A stretch of DNA of 64,000 bases from Hermodice carunculata (GCA_964020975.1 OZ026612.1:135228763-135292762); one strand, 5' to 3'. Counted from the stretch's first letter, positions 36,140 to 47,869 are shown. The notes: generated by a model not told the origin, from the sequence alone. Made by a program: numbers and translations.

Positions 36140-36655
36140 ATCACTTTAATATTTTTGGATAGTTTGATACTTAAAACCACATGCTCCCAAAAACTCAGAT
36201 GTGTGAATATAAAATTTATATGAGAAACTGGAGCTCAAAACTTTTGTTTACACAGAAGATCTTCAGCAGTGCTGACCACACGGTGTTTGTTTACATGGGC
36301 ATGATAATGAACATATCATTGTTTGCACAGTCATTAGTCCATGACCCTAACAAGCAAGTGAGCCACTGACAAGGGTCACTCAAAGGTAACAAGAAACAAT
36401 TAGGCATGGAGAGAAGAATGGGCCAGTTCAGACTAATTTCTACCATTGTTCTGACTACTTTGAAATTCTAAATTGATGTAAAAACAAAGTAGCAAAATCC
36501 GCTTACTGGACTTCAAATATGGAAAGTCACATGTGAATCCAGACCCAAAAGTTTGGAGGAATTTCTAGAATGAAAATGAACATGTCAGGACCAACTTAAA
36601 AATTCCATAACTTTTCATTTACGACATTTCACGAGTCACCATTGGATCAGATTCT
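36140..36655. other. no gene seen
   Basis: AT-rich. A 62-codon frame at 36,181-36,369 has no motif. Confidence 0.4.
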
Positions 36656-36658
<3 letters not shown>

Positions 36659-36717
<59 letters not shown>

Positions 36718-36736
36718 GCACACACACACAATATAT

Positions 36737-36814
<78 letters not shown>
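36659..36814. repeat. (CA)n then (TA)n microsatellite
   Basis: About 70 bases of CA followed by about 84 bases of TA, with small interruptions at 36,715-36,720 and 36,747-36,750. Confidence 0.95.
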
Positions 36815-36818
<4 letters not shown>

Positions 36819-36829
36819 CTCCGATTTCA

Positions 36830-37170
36830 ATTTGGAAAAAAATTGTGACTTCTGCATGAAAAATGTAAAAATCCTACCAAGTCAGATAGAATGCTATAAA
36901 ATCTCAAAAACTCCCAGTCCCGCAAAAAAAAACTATGGATACAAATCTATGCATGTCCAGAATCAGACAATATATAGGTTCATTGTAGTTGTGTAAAATT
37001 AAATAGGTAATATTGATCCAAAGTTGACGGTCTCACTGCGCACTCGCTACAGATCTGCCACATTAATACTATTTCCATAATTGTTCGTGGTGTTCACCCC
37101 AGCCTAATAACCCATCTCACATGTGTCAGATTATGTTGTCGTTTTTTTGGGGGGGGGGGTGTTTTTTTTC
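36830..37170. other. no gene seen
   Basis: No motif recognised; a G run (37,149-37,160) lies at the right end next to a LINE-A tail. Confidence 0.4.
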
Positions 37171-37174
37171 CACT

Positions 37175-37435
37175 GACGAAATATCAAATGATACAAATAT
37201 TTGGATCTTTGAAGAAGTGCAGAAATACATAATAAATAAAAGACGTTTTGTTTATTATAAGCATCATTTTGAAGCGTATTTGACACAACTTGCTTCTTAT
37301 GTTATTTCTATTACAGATAGCCTGTATTTCATTCTCTTCATATTTAGGGTGTGTTAGTAACATAGTTGTGTACTGTCCTGTGCGGTTTTGTACATATCAT
37401 GTATGTGTAATTTTGACATAACTTCGACATGTAGG
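37175..37435 (+). mobile_element. LINE-A last codons and 3' UTR
   Basis: Encodes NIWIFEEVQKYIINKRRF, matching the end of the LINE-A ORF (VNQQFFSSVQKFIINTRR in the 27,440 copy). The 3' UTR begins after it and includes TACTGTCCTGTGCGGTTTTG (about 37,371). The GTCTGGAGA tail is missing: the sequence is cut by the family B repeat starting at 37,438. Confidence 0.7.
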
Positions 37436-37437
37436 TT

Positions 37438-39085
37438 TAAGCTCAGCTGACTTGTCAGTCAGCTGAGCTTATGTGGTGGTTAGACATCCTTCGTCCGTCA
37501 TCCGTCGGCATTCACAGTTCATATTTTCGACTTCTCCAAAACCAGAGGCAAGATTCACCTCAAACTCATTGGCAATGTACCTTGGGCAAATCTAAGGGGG
37601 GGGGGGAACCTTAAAAATCTGCTTCTCCGAAACCCCAACCCAATTGCTTTGATATCACACAGGAACACTCCTAAGGACTCCTAGTTCTTAATTTGTTCAC
37701 CACGTGGCGCTGCATTTTTAAATAATTTAAGACTTTATGTGTGTGTGTGTGCTATTTTCGACTTTTTCTCCAGAACCGTCTCTCAGATGAAGCTGAAACT
37801 TGGTGGATATGTACCTTGAGAAAGGATCAAACAAAGTTTTTCACGAGGTGGCGCTGCTATGAATCTCTGATTTTTAACGATTTTTTCAATTGGGGTACTT
37901 ATCGGAAAATGCACCTTTGCCATTGATTACTATGCAAGTCAGTGGGCATTCTAATGCTAATTAACAATTTCGACTTCTGCTCTGAAGCCGTCATCCAGAT
38001 TGACTTCAAACTTGGTGGCAATGTACCTTGGGTGGGTCTCTACCAGGTTGTTGAATTGATCTTCTTCCAGTGTTTTTTGGATTTTTTATGAATTTATTGT
38101 GCTTTTGCGGGCAAATCACCCTATTACTTTGATATCAAACCTGGACATTCCATAAGGCACCTAATTCTTTATTTGTTCACCAGGTTGCGCTGCAATTTTT
38201 CAATTTATTTATGATTTTTTTGTGTGTTTTTGCTATTTTGAACTTCTTCTCCAGAACCTTCACTCAGATTGAGCTGAAACTTGGTGGATATGTTCCTTGT
38301 AAAAGGTCAAGGAAAGTTGTTCACTGGGTGGCACTGCTGTGGATTCCTGATTTGAACGATTTTTTTTTTCAATTTGGGTACCTATCGGTAAATGCATCTT
38401 TCCTATTGATTACTATGTAAGTCAATGAGCAAAATAATGCTTATTCACAGTTTTGACTTTTCCGAAGAAGCTGTCGTAGAGATTGACTTTTAACTTGGTG
38501 GCAATGTACCTTGGGTGAGTCTGTACCAATTTTGATCAAATTGTCATGCTCCAGTGATTTTTAGATTTTTAGATATTTTTTGGGGGGGGATCTTTTAAAA
38601 AGTTTAACAGGGGAATTGCTTTTAATGATTATAACTTAAATAATTTGGCCAGATTTTTGTCAAACTTGGTAGGGATGCACCTTTGATAAGTGTCTACCTA
38701 TTTTGTGCAAGTGGTCATGCTCCAGTGATTTTTGGACCTTGACCTCATTATCAAGGTCACAGGACAACTGACATGAAATTAACTGATTAACTAGAGATCC
38801 AATTTTAATAAGGATCTTGATGTTCCACATGTTAATGCTTCTCTATGAAGGTCGACCTTGACCTCAATTCTGAGGTCACACTGTAACATACATCAATTTG
38901 ACTCTTCACTGTAACTTGAGAACTACTTGGACTGAGACCTTGATGTTGCACATGTCAGTGTTCTTCCATAGAGGTCAGACTTACTCCGCACATGAGTGCC
39001 CTCGATCCTGTCCCAAGTTCACAGCGTCACAAGTGTGATGTATCTCTGGGTCATCTGAGCATGGGCTGTTTACACAGCCCTCTTG
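37438..39085 (+). repeat. family B repeat, plus copy, starting with a 34-base palindrome
   Basis: Starts with TAAGCTCAGCTGACT, loop TGTC, AGTCAGCTGAGCTTA (37,438-37,471), a perfect 15-base stem. It goes on with about 1.6 kb of diverged internal repeats: blocks such as CGACTTCTTCTCCAGAACC, GCTGAAACTTGGTGGATATG and ATTACTATGTAAGTCAATG recur about every 450-490 bases. TGACCTTGA and CAAGGTCA pairs appear near 38,740 and 38,860. It ends with the hairpin GGGCTGT-TTAC-ACAGCCC at 39,063-39,080 and CTCTTGTTCTAA. No protein-coding content; a non-autonomous element or composite satellite. Confidence 0.75.
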
Positions 39086-39089
39086 TTCT

Positions 39090-39690
39090 AAATAGGATGA
39101 CCAATCCAAGTGGACACCCAGATATATCATGCACCTGTACTATTTCATCACCTTGAAGGTTACCTTTAAGCGGTTCATGATTCCCTCGCCTTGTGTTACA
39201 AGCATAATCAGTTTAGACTTAACAGCATTAATCGACAGCTTATTTCTAGAATACCATTTTTGAACATTATTTAAGTTTTCTTGTAAAAATATGTATTTTC
39301 TTGAACATTTCGTCCGTTATATGGAAGATTGTATCGTCAGGAAACAAGTTGCATGACTCATTGTTGTTTATTGAGCCATATTATTAAAAAAGAAAGAGGT
39401 TAGGCCGGAGAACAGACCCCTGGGGAATGCCCACTGTTACACTCCTCTCATCTGATGACTGACTCTCCATTACATATAACAATCTGACGTTTGTATTCAA
39501 GACCATATTTTCCAGCTGAATTTTAAAACATCATGGTATATAGTATCGAAACATTTTTGCACAGCTAAAAGCAAATGGCTGTGATCAAGTCATCATTTAT
39601 ATTTGCTAACTAATTATCTGTGACTTTGTGCAGGTAGGTTTCAGCTGAATAAAGTTTCTGTTGTAATCTCTACAAGATGGGTGTGGTTGA
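39090..39690 (-). mobile_element. LINE RT fragment (CR1/L2-like)
   Basis: On the minus strand: KCFDTIYHDVLK (first Asp motif, about 39,560-39,525), an RQIVICNGESV-like stretch, VTVGIPQGSVL-like box (about 39,440-39,400), FPDDTIFHITDE at the active site with Pro in place of Ala (about 39,345-39,310), VQKWYSRNKLSINAVKSKL (about 39,275-39,215) and QVHDISGCPLGL (about 39,135). This is the palm to thumb part of a CR1/L2-type RT; frames are broken. It abuts the family B end at 39,085. Confidence 0.7.
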
Positions 39691-39694
39691 TTTG

Positions 39695-39950
39695 CCTTTA
39701 TAATTTTGTGCTACGGGTAGTGAGGACACTCTACATTACTTTTTTCGTGTCCTCTGTGTTGAAACCTGAAATTCACTTAAGTGGTAAAATTAAACTATCA
39801 GCAGGGTTAACAAAAGCAACATTTCTTTATGGAAATCAAATCTCTTCCCTGGAAAATAATTATATTATTTTTGCAGCTGTCCATGAATACATTGAGAAAT
39901 CAAAGAGATTAGACTGGACAGCTCCGTATAATACTTGAAAGGTGCTTTAT
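39695..39950 (+). mobile_element. LINE-A C-terminal fragment
   Basis: Encodes KIKLSAGLTKATFLYGNQIS and FAAVHEYIEKSKRL, matching the last ~35 residues of LINE-A (LLCGNTDF...SVQKFI...TRR). An AG-stop follows; no typical tail. Frame is open for 85 codons from 39,681, but the N-terminal 40 are not recognised. Confidence 0.55.
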
Positions 39951-39954
39951 TTAT

Positions 39955-40280
39955 TTCTAGCATCACAAGTATAAGCATCGCAATTTTGTGTTTTGTTGTT
40001 GTCATGTATATCCTGTTTATACGTTTTCTTTTTTTACTCTGCGAGAGGGGTTAATATAAGGTTTCCTATTCGGCAACTGCTTTTCAAAATGAAAGATGTT
40101 TAAATCATGTCACAATTAGCTGTCCTCAGGAGACTGATGGTTTTTTTTTTAACCAAGACACATGCTTGAGCTGATTTATTGGAATTGCTTCTATTTGGCA
40201 CACACGGAATGGGGAACATATCAAATTAAGGCCCAGAGATTACAGTGAGATAATAGTTACTGTATTTTTGCCCAAAATAA
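39955..40280. other. no gene seen
   Basis: AT-rich spacer leading to a (TA)n run; no motif recognised. Confidence 0.4.
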
Positions 40281-40281
40281 C

Positions 40282-40393
<112 letters not shown>

Positions 40394-40765
40394 AATTCAG
40401 ACACACATAAAGAGTTAAAAGGGATAAAACGACGGTAAATAGAAAGAAAGAGACTGGTGAACGTACCCTGCTTTGTTAGCAGGCTATTGACATCACACAT
40501 TGGGTTTTGCTATGTCGAAGCTTAACACTTTCAGTTCTGAATTATTAAACTTTACAGACATATTTAAATAAATGATTTTGTAAAGTTTTACTCAATAGCA
40601 TGGAAGTAATACAGTGTTTTAAAACTGGGACCTATGAGTCCCGGCAGGCTTTCACAGGACACAAATTATGCCTTTTTGTACAGAAAGATCTTATTATATT
40701 CTGTCGTGTTTACATGACACAAACACATTCAGTTTGATTTGAATTAATACAACAGATTGTTCATC

Positions 40766-40946
<181 letters not shown>

Positions 40947-41169
40947 GTGGGATATTGTAGGTAAATGAGCCCAGCAAGTCCCAGCAGGAATCCAAGGCCA
41001 AGTAAAGCTCAAGGTACTTTGCAACCTTATTCAAACATACCTGATAACTAGTATTTTGGTGGCTCCATATCATTATATATTTCACAAATTTAGATATAAC
41101 ATATAATATCATATCAACAGTAGTGTATGAATCTGAACCATATACAATAAGATTCAAATGCTGTTAAAG

Positions 41170-41910
41170 TTGATATGATGTTAAAAAGTCTTTATTATAG
41201 TCTTTTTAACACCATATCAACTGTACCGTGATATGAATTGTAACATTTTATTATAAGCTTTTTATGCTAGAAAATTTGAAATTGTGTCATAAAGACATTT
41301 TTGTCTTTTTTACTCCGTATCAACTGTAGCGGCATATGAATGTTAACACTGTAGTCTTTTTGAAACCATACCAACTGTAACAGCACATAAATCTTAAATG
41401 CATAGTCTTTTTGACACCATACCAACTGTTATAGCATACAAATCTTAAATGTGTAGTCTTTTTGGCACCATTTCAACTGCAACATTAAAGTCCTTTTGAC
41501 GATATGTCAACTGTAACAGCTGGCCATGAGTGCCAACGCAACTGCTGACGAACCCAATGAACGACGCACTGGCGACTGCGTCGCTTATTGAGCTCATCAG
41601 TAGTCGCGGGATGGCACTCATGGCTACTGTAAAAGTATATGAATATTACTTGTATAGCCTAGTCTTTTGGAAACATTATTAAATATAACAACATATGAAT
41701 CTTAACTCTGTAGACTCTTGGACACCATGTCAACTGGACAGCACATATGAATCGTGACTCCATATTTTTTTGACACCATGTCGACTGAACAGCATATATG
41801 AATCGTAACTCTATAGTCTTTTTGAGGCCATACCAACTGTAACAACATTTAAATCTTAACCCTGTTGTCTTTTTGACACCATATCAAATGTAACAATAAA
41901 GTCCTTTTGA
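41170..41910 (+). repeat. minisatellite, ~57 bp units
   Basis: About eleven diverged units of the type AGTCTTTTTGACACCAT, CAACTGTAACAGCATATGAA, TCTTAA. The array is interrupted by a 109 bp palindromic element at 41,517-41,625 and ends at a (TGTA)n run. Confidence 0.85.
41517..41625. mobile_element. palindromic MITE with 7 bp target duplication
   Basis: Imperfect inverted repeat: outer arms GGCCATGAGTGCC (41,522-41,534) and GGCACTCATGGC (41,613-41,624), continuing to CGACGCA/TGCGTCG in the middle (about 41,562-41,584). It splits one minisatellite unit; ACTGTAA stands on both sides (41,510-41,516 and 41,626-41,632) but only once in neighbouring units. That is a direct view of a 7 bp target-site duplication. 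No coding capacity. A 7-8 bp duplication points toward a hAT-like or Merlin-like mechanism but the family is not settled. Confidence 0.75.
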
Positions 41911-41912
41911 CG

Positions 41913-41916
<4 letters not shown>

Positions 41917-41943
<27 letters not shown>

Positions 41944-41961
41944 TGTATGTATGTATGTATG

Positions 41962-42010
<49 letters not shown>
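41917..42010. repeat. (TGTA)n then (TA)n microsatellite
   Basis: About 50 bases of TGTA followed by about 45 bases of TA. Confidence 0.95.
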
Positions 42011-42013
<3 letters not shown>

Positions 42014-42014
42014 T

Positions 42015-42640
42015 ATAGACATGCTACTTATATTCAGTGTATCTTGAGGGACAGAGATACCCCTAGTATATACAGTTTTGTTCTGTTTTTTTTTTTTATT
42101 CTGCATTTATCGTGCGAAAATTACTTCAGAATGACACATAGTAATGAAATGTATCTGGATTAATTCACTTTCATTGTTGATAATTGTACAAACCTTCAAT
42201 GAAATATTTGATTCTATAAGTAAGCCTACCTACGTGATTCCTAGAAAAAAATAGGTGCTACAGTCCTACCGGCACTCACATGTCCCGCCCTTGTTTTCAT
42301 TGATAAATGATAGTTATTTACTCCTTTTTTACACATTTTTTTTTTTGCCAAACACTTTGATAAATTCTTACCTTTTGGGGAAAAATATGGATCAGCAACA
42401 TAAATCCTAACATAGAAAAAAATTGCATAACTGTTACCCAGGAGGGACACCATGTTTCCATCAATGGCAAACCATGGACAAGTGTTACATTCCCGCCTAT
42501 AACAACGTTTCCTTTGGCCACATGGTCTCAGGTCAAGGGTCAATGTCAGAGGCTCGGACCTGTAAGTCCCACCAGGTATTAAAGGTATTGATAAGACAAA
42601 AAATCTATTAATGACAAAATCTATTAATGTAATATGTAAT
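42015..42640. other. no gene; repeated GTCCC motif
   Basis: No open frame with a motif. A short block of the type GGACCTGTAAGTCCCACCAG occurs at about 42,555, with relatives at about 40,627, 42,265 and 42,652. The source is unknown. Confidence 0.4.
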
Positions 42641-42747
42641 TAAAGATCCGGCACTTGTAAGTCCCGCCAGGACAGAAAGGGTTAAAACATTTATGTAAAT
42701 ATGAAGCGGCGTGTTAGTTACGTCGTCCTCTGTGGACACAATAAGGA

Positions 42748-42866
42748 TATTTTATATTCGGACTCGAACCTGCTACCTTTGGCACCAGTCGCCCAGCTGA
42801 AATGGGAAACGCACATATCCACTCGACCAAATCCCCATTCAAAAAGAATGGTTCAATGGAGGTAGA
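42748..42866 (-). mobile_element. tRNA-like SINE head, copy 2
   Basis: Minus-strand sequence with a Pol III A box TGGTCGAGTGG (42,819-42,829) and B box GGTTCGAGTCC (42,760-42,770), spaced 58 bases apart. A CCATTC-TTTTT-GAATGG hairpin comes just before. Nearly identical to 42,975-43,106 over this part, then the two diverge. The 3' and 5' ends do not pair as a tRNA acceptor stem, so it is a SINE head and not a tRNA gene. Confidence 0.65.
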
Positions 42867-42974
42867 TATGTGCGAGTGCCATATCAACACGGTAATGCAG
42901 TATATTTACTGAGTCGGCATTTATTTCCAGAATCGGGGACTTAAATCCACCAGCATTAAGGAAATGCCGAAAAA

Positions 42975-43106
42975 TATATATTTTATATTCGGAACGAGCG
43001 GGACTCGAACCTGCAACCTTTAGCACCAGTCGCCTAGCTAAATGGGAAACGCACATATCAACTCGACCAAATCCCCATTCAAAAAGAATGGTTCAATGGA
43101 GGTAGT
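42975..43106 (-). mobile_element. tRNA-like SINE head, copy 1
   Basis: As the copy at 42,748-42,866: A box TGGTCGAGTTG (43,059-43,069) and B box GGTTCGAGTCC (43,001-43,011), both matching the consensus exactly. It has an extra ~8 bases (GAGCGG side) near the B box. About 110 bases of unrelated sequence separate the two heads. Confidence 0.7.
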
Positions 43107-43109
43107 TAT

Positions 43110-45000
43110 ATGTAATATTCCATGTTACCAAAAGATGAAAAGCCGTGGACATGTATGGTCATAACAATGATGGCCTTATGGTTACACCAAAGATTACTTG
43201 ACCTACCAAACGCCTCCAGTTTAAATGACTGGCATCTTTAGTACATTATTCATTCTCGAACTCGATATTATAGTCACATGCTGACAAAATAATGGCTGGT
43301 CGCTGTATTCTTCCTTTCATCCCCATCATCTATGGCGTGGCTGATCACACCTTCTGATCCGTAGATCGAACTATCAAATGCGAAACGCAAATCACGCTGT
43401 ATATGATAATGAACCGGTAATGCATCCCTTGTGAGACAGCTTTTACAAGCTTCAAAAGCTGCTTTTGATTCTCTATTCCAACATTATTATTTATGCAAAG
43501 GCTCAAGTGTGGTTGCAGGTGATGATATAAAGCGAGAATGATATTGAACCATGCCCAAAAATTATCTCAGTTCACTCACATTTTTCAGTTTAGGTGTATT
43601 AGCAATGGCTTTAATTTTCTCTTCAAGAGGGTGGAGTCGATTTTTGTCAACACGATAACTTAAATGAGTCACTTTCTGTGCAGAATTTGCACTTTCCTCG
43701 TTTCAATTTTAGATTGTGTTTGTCTTACCTGCTGAACAACTTTAAAGTGTGTTTCTTCATCTTTTGTACCCTCCAGAATATCATCTTGAAATGTATACTT
43801 GCAAGGTATACCTTGCAAAATTTTGTCAATTGTTGACTCAAATATCTTTGATGATGATTGTACACTATATGTAGGCGTGCAACCCTTTATGTATGTATGA
43901 TCAGGTATCCTTATTTGCTTTATCTACATTTATTTGTGCATAATCATGGGACTAATCCAATTTACTAATTGTAGATTTCCGACCCAAAGACAGAAATAAA
44001 ATCTTGAGCAGTTGGGAGTGGGAATTGGTCATCGTCAACGACTTTTTCCCGGTTACTTTCTAGTCACCACACAATAGATGCTGCCCAATCACTTTTCTCT
44101 GCTTTGATTAAGTTTTGTTGCTCTAATCTATTTACTTCATTCTGAACTTTTTTTTTCAGGGCATACGAAGCTGGCCATGGCTAACAGTAAGCTTGTTTAG
44201 GCTCTTCACGCACATGGATGTGAGCTTTAAATTCTTTTGTACCACAATACCCTCTGAGAACATATTCTCATGCATCTTGAGCAGTGTATCTAGTTCTATC
44301 TTTGCATCTTTGTTCTCGCTTTGAATTTTGAAAATTTCTGGCTACCTTATTTGTACTTTTGTAAGCCATTTGTTCCAAAACAGGTTAGGCCAACCTTTGT
44401 ACTCAGCAACCATCATAGGCATATTGACACATTGGCAATCGTATTCAACTTTGAACACTATCTGACCCTTGTTTTCATTATTTCACCAGTGTGTGTTTTT
44501 AAATCTACATTAACATTATTTTTGGCTCTTGAGCAAATAATCTTTGATACAAATCTTTACTCCTAATTCAGTAATCTGTCGCAGTATCTATGATCATTTA
44601 TCTTCAGTAATCTGTCGCAGTATCTATGATCATTTATCTTCACCTGTACCTTGTACTCATTTTTGCGACCTTTTTCTTTTGTATTCCGCCTGTCTGTTGC
44701 GTGCATACTACCTGTTTGCTGTGTGACAACTACATTGAAAATACCAACATTATCACAATTATCATTATCATAAGAGTCACTTTCATTTTTTTCGCTATCT
44801 TGCAGACTGTTTTCTTTAACTTGCATATTTCTCCTGTTCTTGCAGCATACAGCCAAGTGGACCACACGTAAACATTTATAGCATTTGGCAGTTTTAAATC
44901 TGCACTGGTCAGAATTGTGCTTGTCATAACACCTCATACAAATGTCACAGCTTTTTATCAAAGTTCTTCTTGACTGCATTTCCCATCTGTCTGAATCTGA
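43110..45000 (-). mobile_element. Ty3/gypsy-like LTR retrotransposon fossil
   Basis: Minus-strand remains of a gag-pol region. From high to low coordinates: a gag nucleocapsid part with Cys/His knuckles of the 'C..C...H....C' kind (about 44,960-44,800), a protease-like region (about 44,560-44,330), and a reverse transcriptase region (about 44,200-43,560, with the EELDRLE-type block and, later, the 'FLGM..Y.rRFI' block at about 43,560) leading to an RNase H region (about 43,470-43,290). Order fits Ty3/gypsy of the type with a K02A2.6-like gag. It is broken, with many breaks, and looks old. No LTRs were recognised; the sequence may extend to about 45,470, where further remains are uncertain. 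Confidence 0.75.
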
Positions 45001-45004
45001 TGTA

Positions 45005-46635
45005 TTTCGCTTGAAACTTTATTATAATACAGATATCCAGTGGATTTGAGATGCTATATAAATAATGTAATAAATATGTAAACCGAACAATTGTACCTCA
45101 CATTTTCTACAATGGCGAAGCAAAAAATTTCCGAAAGTTGAGATTTGCATGCATCAAATTAATTTAAACTACATGTATTACTAGCCTTTGTTGGTACCTG
45201 TCTCAAGTCAGAAGAGAGAGGTTTTCCTTCATACTGCATTTCGTATTCGTTGACTGATATATAAAAATATCATAAGGCTGTTGGCATGTCTACCTTGAAC
45301 TTCTGGATTCGGACTTGGCATGTTTGATGACTGAAGGTTTTTTTTATCATGGGTAGCTCTCGTTTGTTCGAATTTTCGATGAAGCTTCTCTAACATTGTT
45401 GAAAACTGTTGTCTACTTCTATTTTTCACGACAGTCATTATTTCTACGTTGGCAATATGACATCTAATCCTGTTTTGATGTTTAATGAATAGTGTATTGG
45501 TAGATGGCTATTCAAGTCTTGCTGTTGTGTCTGGTGATGTTCATGTTGGTTTAAACGTATTTTATTACGGCAATTGGAAAACAGGCATAGCCTATACAAA
45601 TTCTTCTTGCAAAAAATAAATAAGGAGTAAAATACAGAGTATGGTGTAAAAGGTAATGGCACAAACCACAGGACAGTACATTAACGGACACATAACAGAA
45701 TGCAAGATAATAACATCACCAGACGTCATAGATAGTGGTCCGAGTAATGAGTAGTTTGCATTGACTGTAAGAGATGAATGATGATGATTCATGTTAATAA
45801 GCTTGTAAAGATTTGGACGGTTCTAGACTTGAGCTGATTTTCGACTACGATATTGACACGTAATGGTCTCACTACTATTTGCTTTCATTTCTGTTCACTC
45901 TGTACGATACTTCTGTATTGTCTCATTTCTCTTGTTTTGATGTTGTGTTCCTTGCCTGTGTCGCGTTCTGAGATATTGGTACCAATAAAAACATTCCCAT
46001 TCTTTCAACATACGGATGAAATGTTTCTTGTTAATTTCGAACATGTAATAGGAGGTTCTTTAGAAACAGTCCCCGACTTTTGTTGGTCACGAGACTGACC
46101 AAAATCGGCGCTTTTCTGTGGTGGTGGGTTCTCCCACCCCCAACCCCCTTCGGGCACGAATAAGTAAGCAGCATGGACGCTAGTTTACCACACTAAGCAA
46201 GGCATCGGCATCACGCTGTGAACAGTTTCGTTTTGTGGGCCACAAAAGGGTTTTAACGTTGGATCAGATGCGCAAAAATGTCACAAGTATAACTCTTCGC
46301 CCTTTTGCAAGTGTTGTAACTTCTTTCTTACATAGTAGCTTCCTGCATAGTACTCGTTGTCACTTTCAGGCAGGTTTGGTATTCTTGAATTGCATATCAA
46401 TACGCCATATGCATATAAATATCCCGCCACAAGCCACGGGTTTCACGCCAGGCGATCACGGGGGACGTGCGGATCACATCACTGTCACATACAGGGCCAT
46501 ATGTTCATTTCTCACAAAATTAGCGTTTTTGAGAAATTTAAGTTCACAAATTCCAAACTGGTATTTATCTAGTACTTGCCGAGCCATATATAAAGAAAAA
46601 TTTCGTTGGCATTGAATGTCATTCTCAGAGCTTGC
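45005..46635. other. no gene seen
   Basis: Short frames on both strands without motifs; the longest, 126 codons at 46,235-46,615, has no recognisable family. 46,100-46,200 is GC-richer with a GGTGGTGGGTTCTCCCACCCC stretch forming a small hairpin. Confidence 0.4.
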
Positions 46636-46639
46636 CCCC

Positions 46640-46945
46640 AAAAAGGTGGATCCATGCAAGGTTAGTATTAAGGCTTAAAGCTGAGGCAGCAGGCTCCAGG
46701 ACAGCTTCCAGAGTATACAAATACTTTTATTCTTTCCAAAACTTTATTATTGATACAAGACGGTTTATACCTTGAGTTGGTACGAGATGAATATTATGTT
46801 GCCCAATTTACTTGTCCTCGGATGTCGTTTTGTCCTGTGTGTTTTGTACGATTGTGTGTCTTTCTGTGTCTGGAGAGCCATTCATTTAGTATTATGGTAC
46901 TACTTGGCAATCCAGGTGAAATAAAAATGTTATTTTTTTTTAAAT
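46640..46945 (+). mobile_element. LINE-A 3' UTR and tail
   Basis: Contains TTGTCCTGTGTGTTTTGTAC (about 46,829), GTGTCTGGAGAGCCATTCAT (46,866) and GGCAATCCAGGTGAAATAAA, followed by a T/A-rich run. Non-coding 3' end only. Confidence 0.75.
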
Positions 46946-46949
46946 CAAA

Positions 46950-47640
46950 AAATCAAAATAAAAAATAGAAAAAAAAAATTTAAAAACCCGAACCACTTAC
47001 TTATACTTACACTTGATTCGTTCTGAGCATCAAATGATAAGTTAATTAGCTCTGTTTAAATGCCTCAATTGAAGGTGCGTTCACATGGTGATTTCAAATT
47101 CCATTTATCTAAAATCTTTTGTGTAACCACGGGTTCCAGATGGTATTGCTATTCTCCAATAATGGCCTTGTTAAAGCCTAATACAAGTTATAGATAAAAC
47201 ACCTCTTCATCATGCCAAACCTCTGATGTGCTTAAGTACAAATGGAATCAATGTGCTTTGATGGCTTGAGATCATTAGAGATTATTTTTCGTTCATACTT
47301 TTGGTGAGCACCTTTTTGCTGTATTATTACTTTGCTTCTTGTAATAGTTCCTTATGTATGTATAGGTCAGAACTTAAAGTTGTATTTCCTGTGGTCAGCA
47401 AGTCATTAATGTACTTATCTCTTGTGGGCACTTGGACCGTTTATTTATTAATTTATTGCACTAATGCAAGCATAGAACTCTGTCAAATATACTAAAAATT
47501 TAATGCATGAAATGCCGTATTTGAACACCCATGTTTTAAAAAAGTATTGCAGGAAAAGGGGGCGGCAATGTTTTGATGGCTCTCCCCTAGGCTGTCTTGC
47601 CGCCTATGGCGATCCCAAGCAGATTTTTCACATCAAACGG
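46950..47640. other. no gene seen
   Basis: AT-rich, no motif recognised. Confidence 0.4.
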
Positions 47641-47697
47641 ACAACCTTTTCAAAAAGGTTGCTACAGGCATAGATTCAGGTTGTTGGCATAATGGCA

Positions 47698-47791
47698 AAA
47701 AAAAAGAAAAAAGAAAGAAAAAAAGAAAAGAAAAGAGAGAGAGAAGAAAGAAAGAAAGAAAGAAAGAGAAAAAGAAAGAAAGAAAGAGAAA

Positions 47792-47863
<72 letters not shown>

Positions 47864-47869
47864 AAAAAA
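47698..47869. repeat. (GAAA)n microsatellite
   Basis: About 170 bases of A-rich GAAA/GAAAA repeats. Long Lys-Glu or Phe-Leu-Ser frames here are artefacts. Confidence 0.95.

Noticed and set aside
43001-43069. A genuine tRNA gene
   Set aside because: A and B boxes are exact but acceptor arms do not pair and the unit is duplicated beside a different body, which fits a SINE.
46235-46615. A 126-codon frame as a host gene
   Set aside because: No recognisable motif, no splice or start support; length can occur by chance in such a region.
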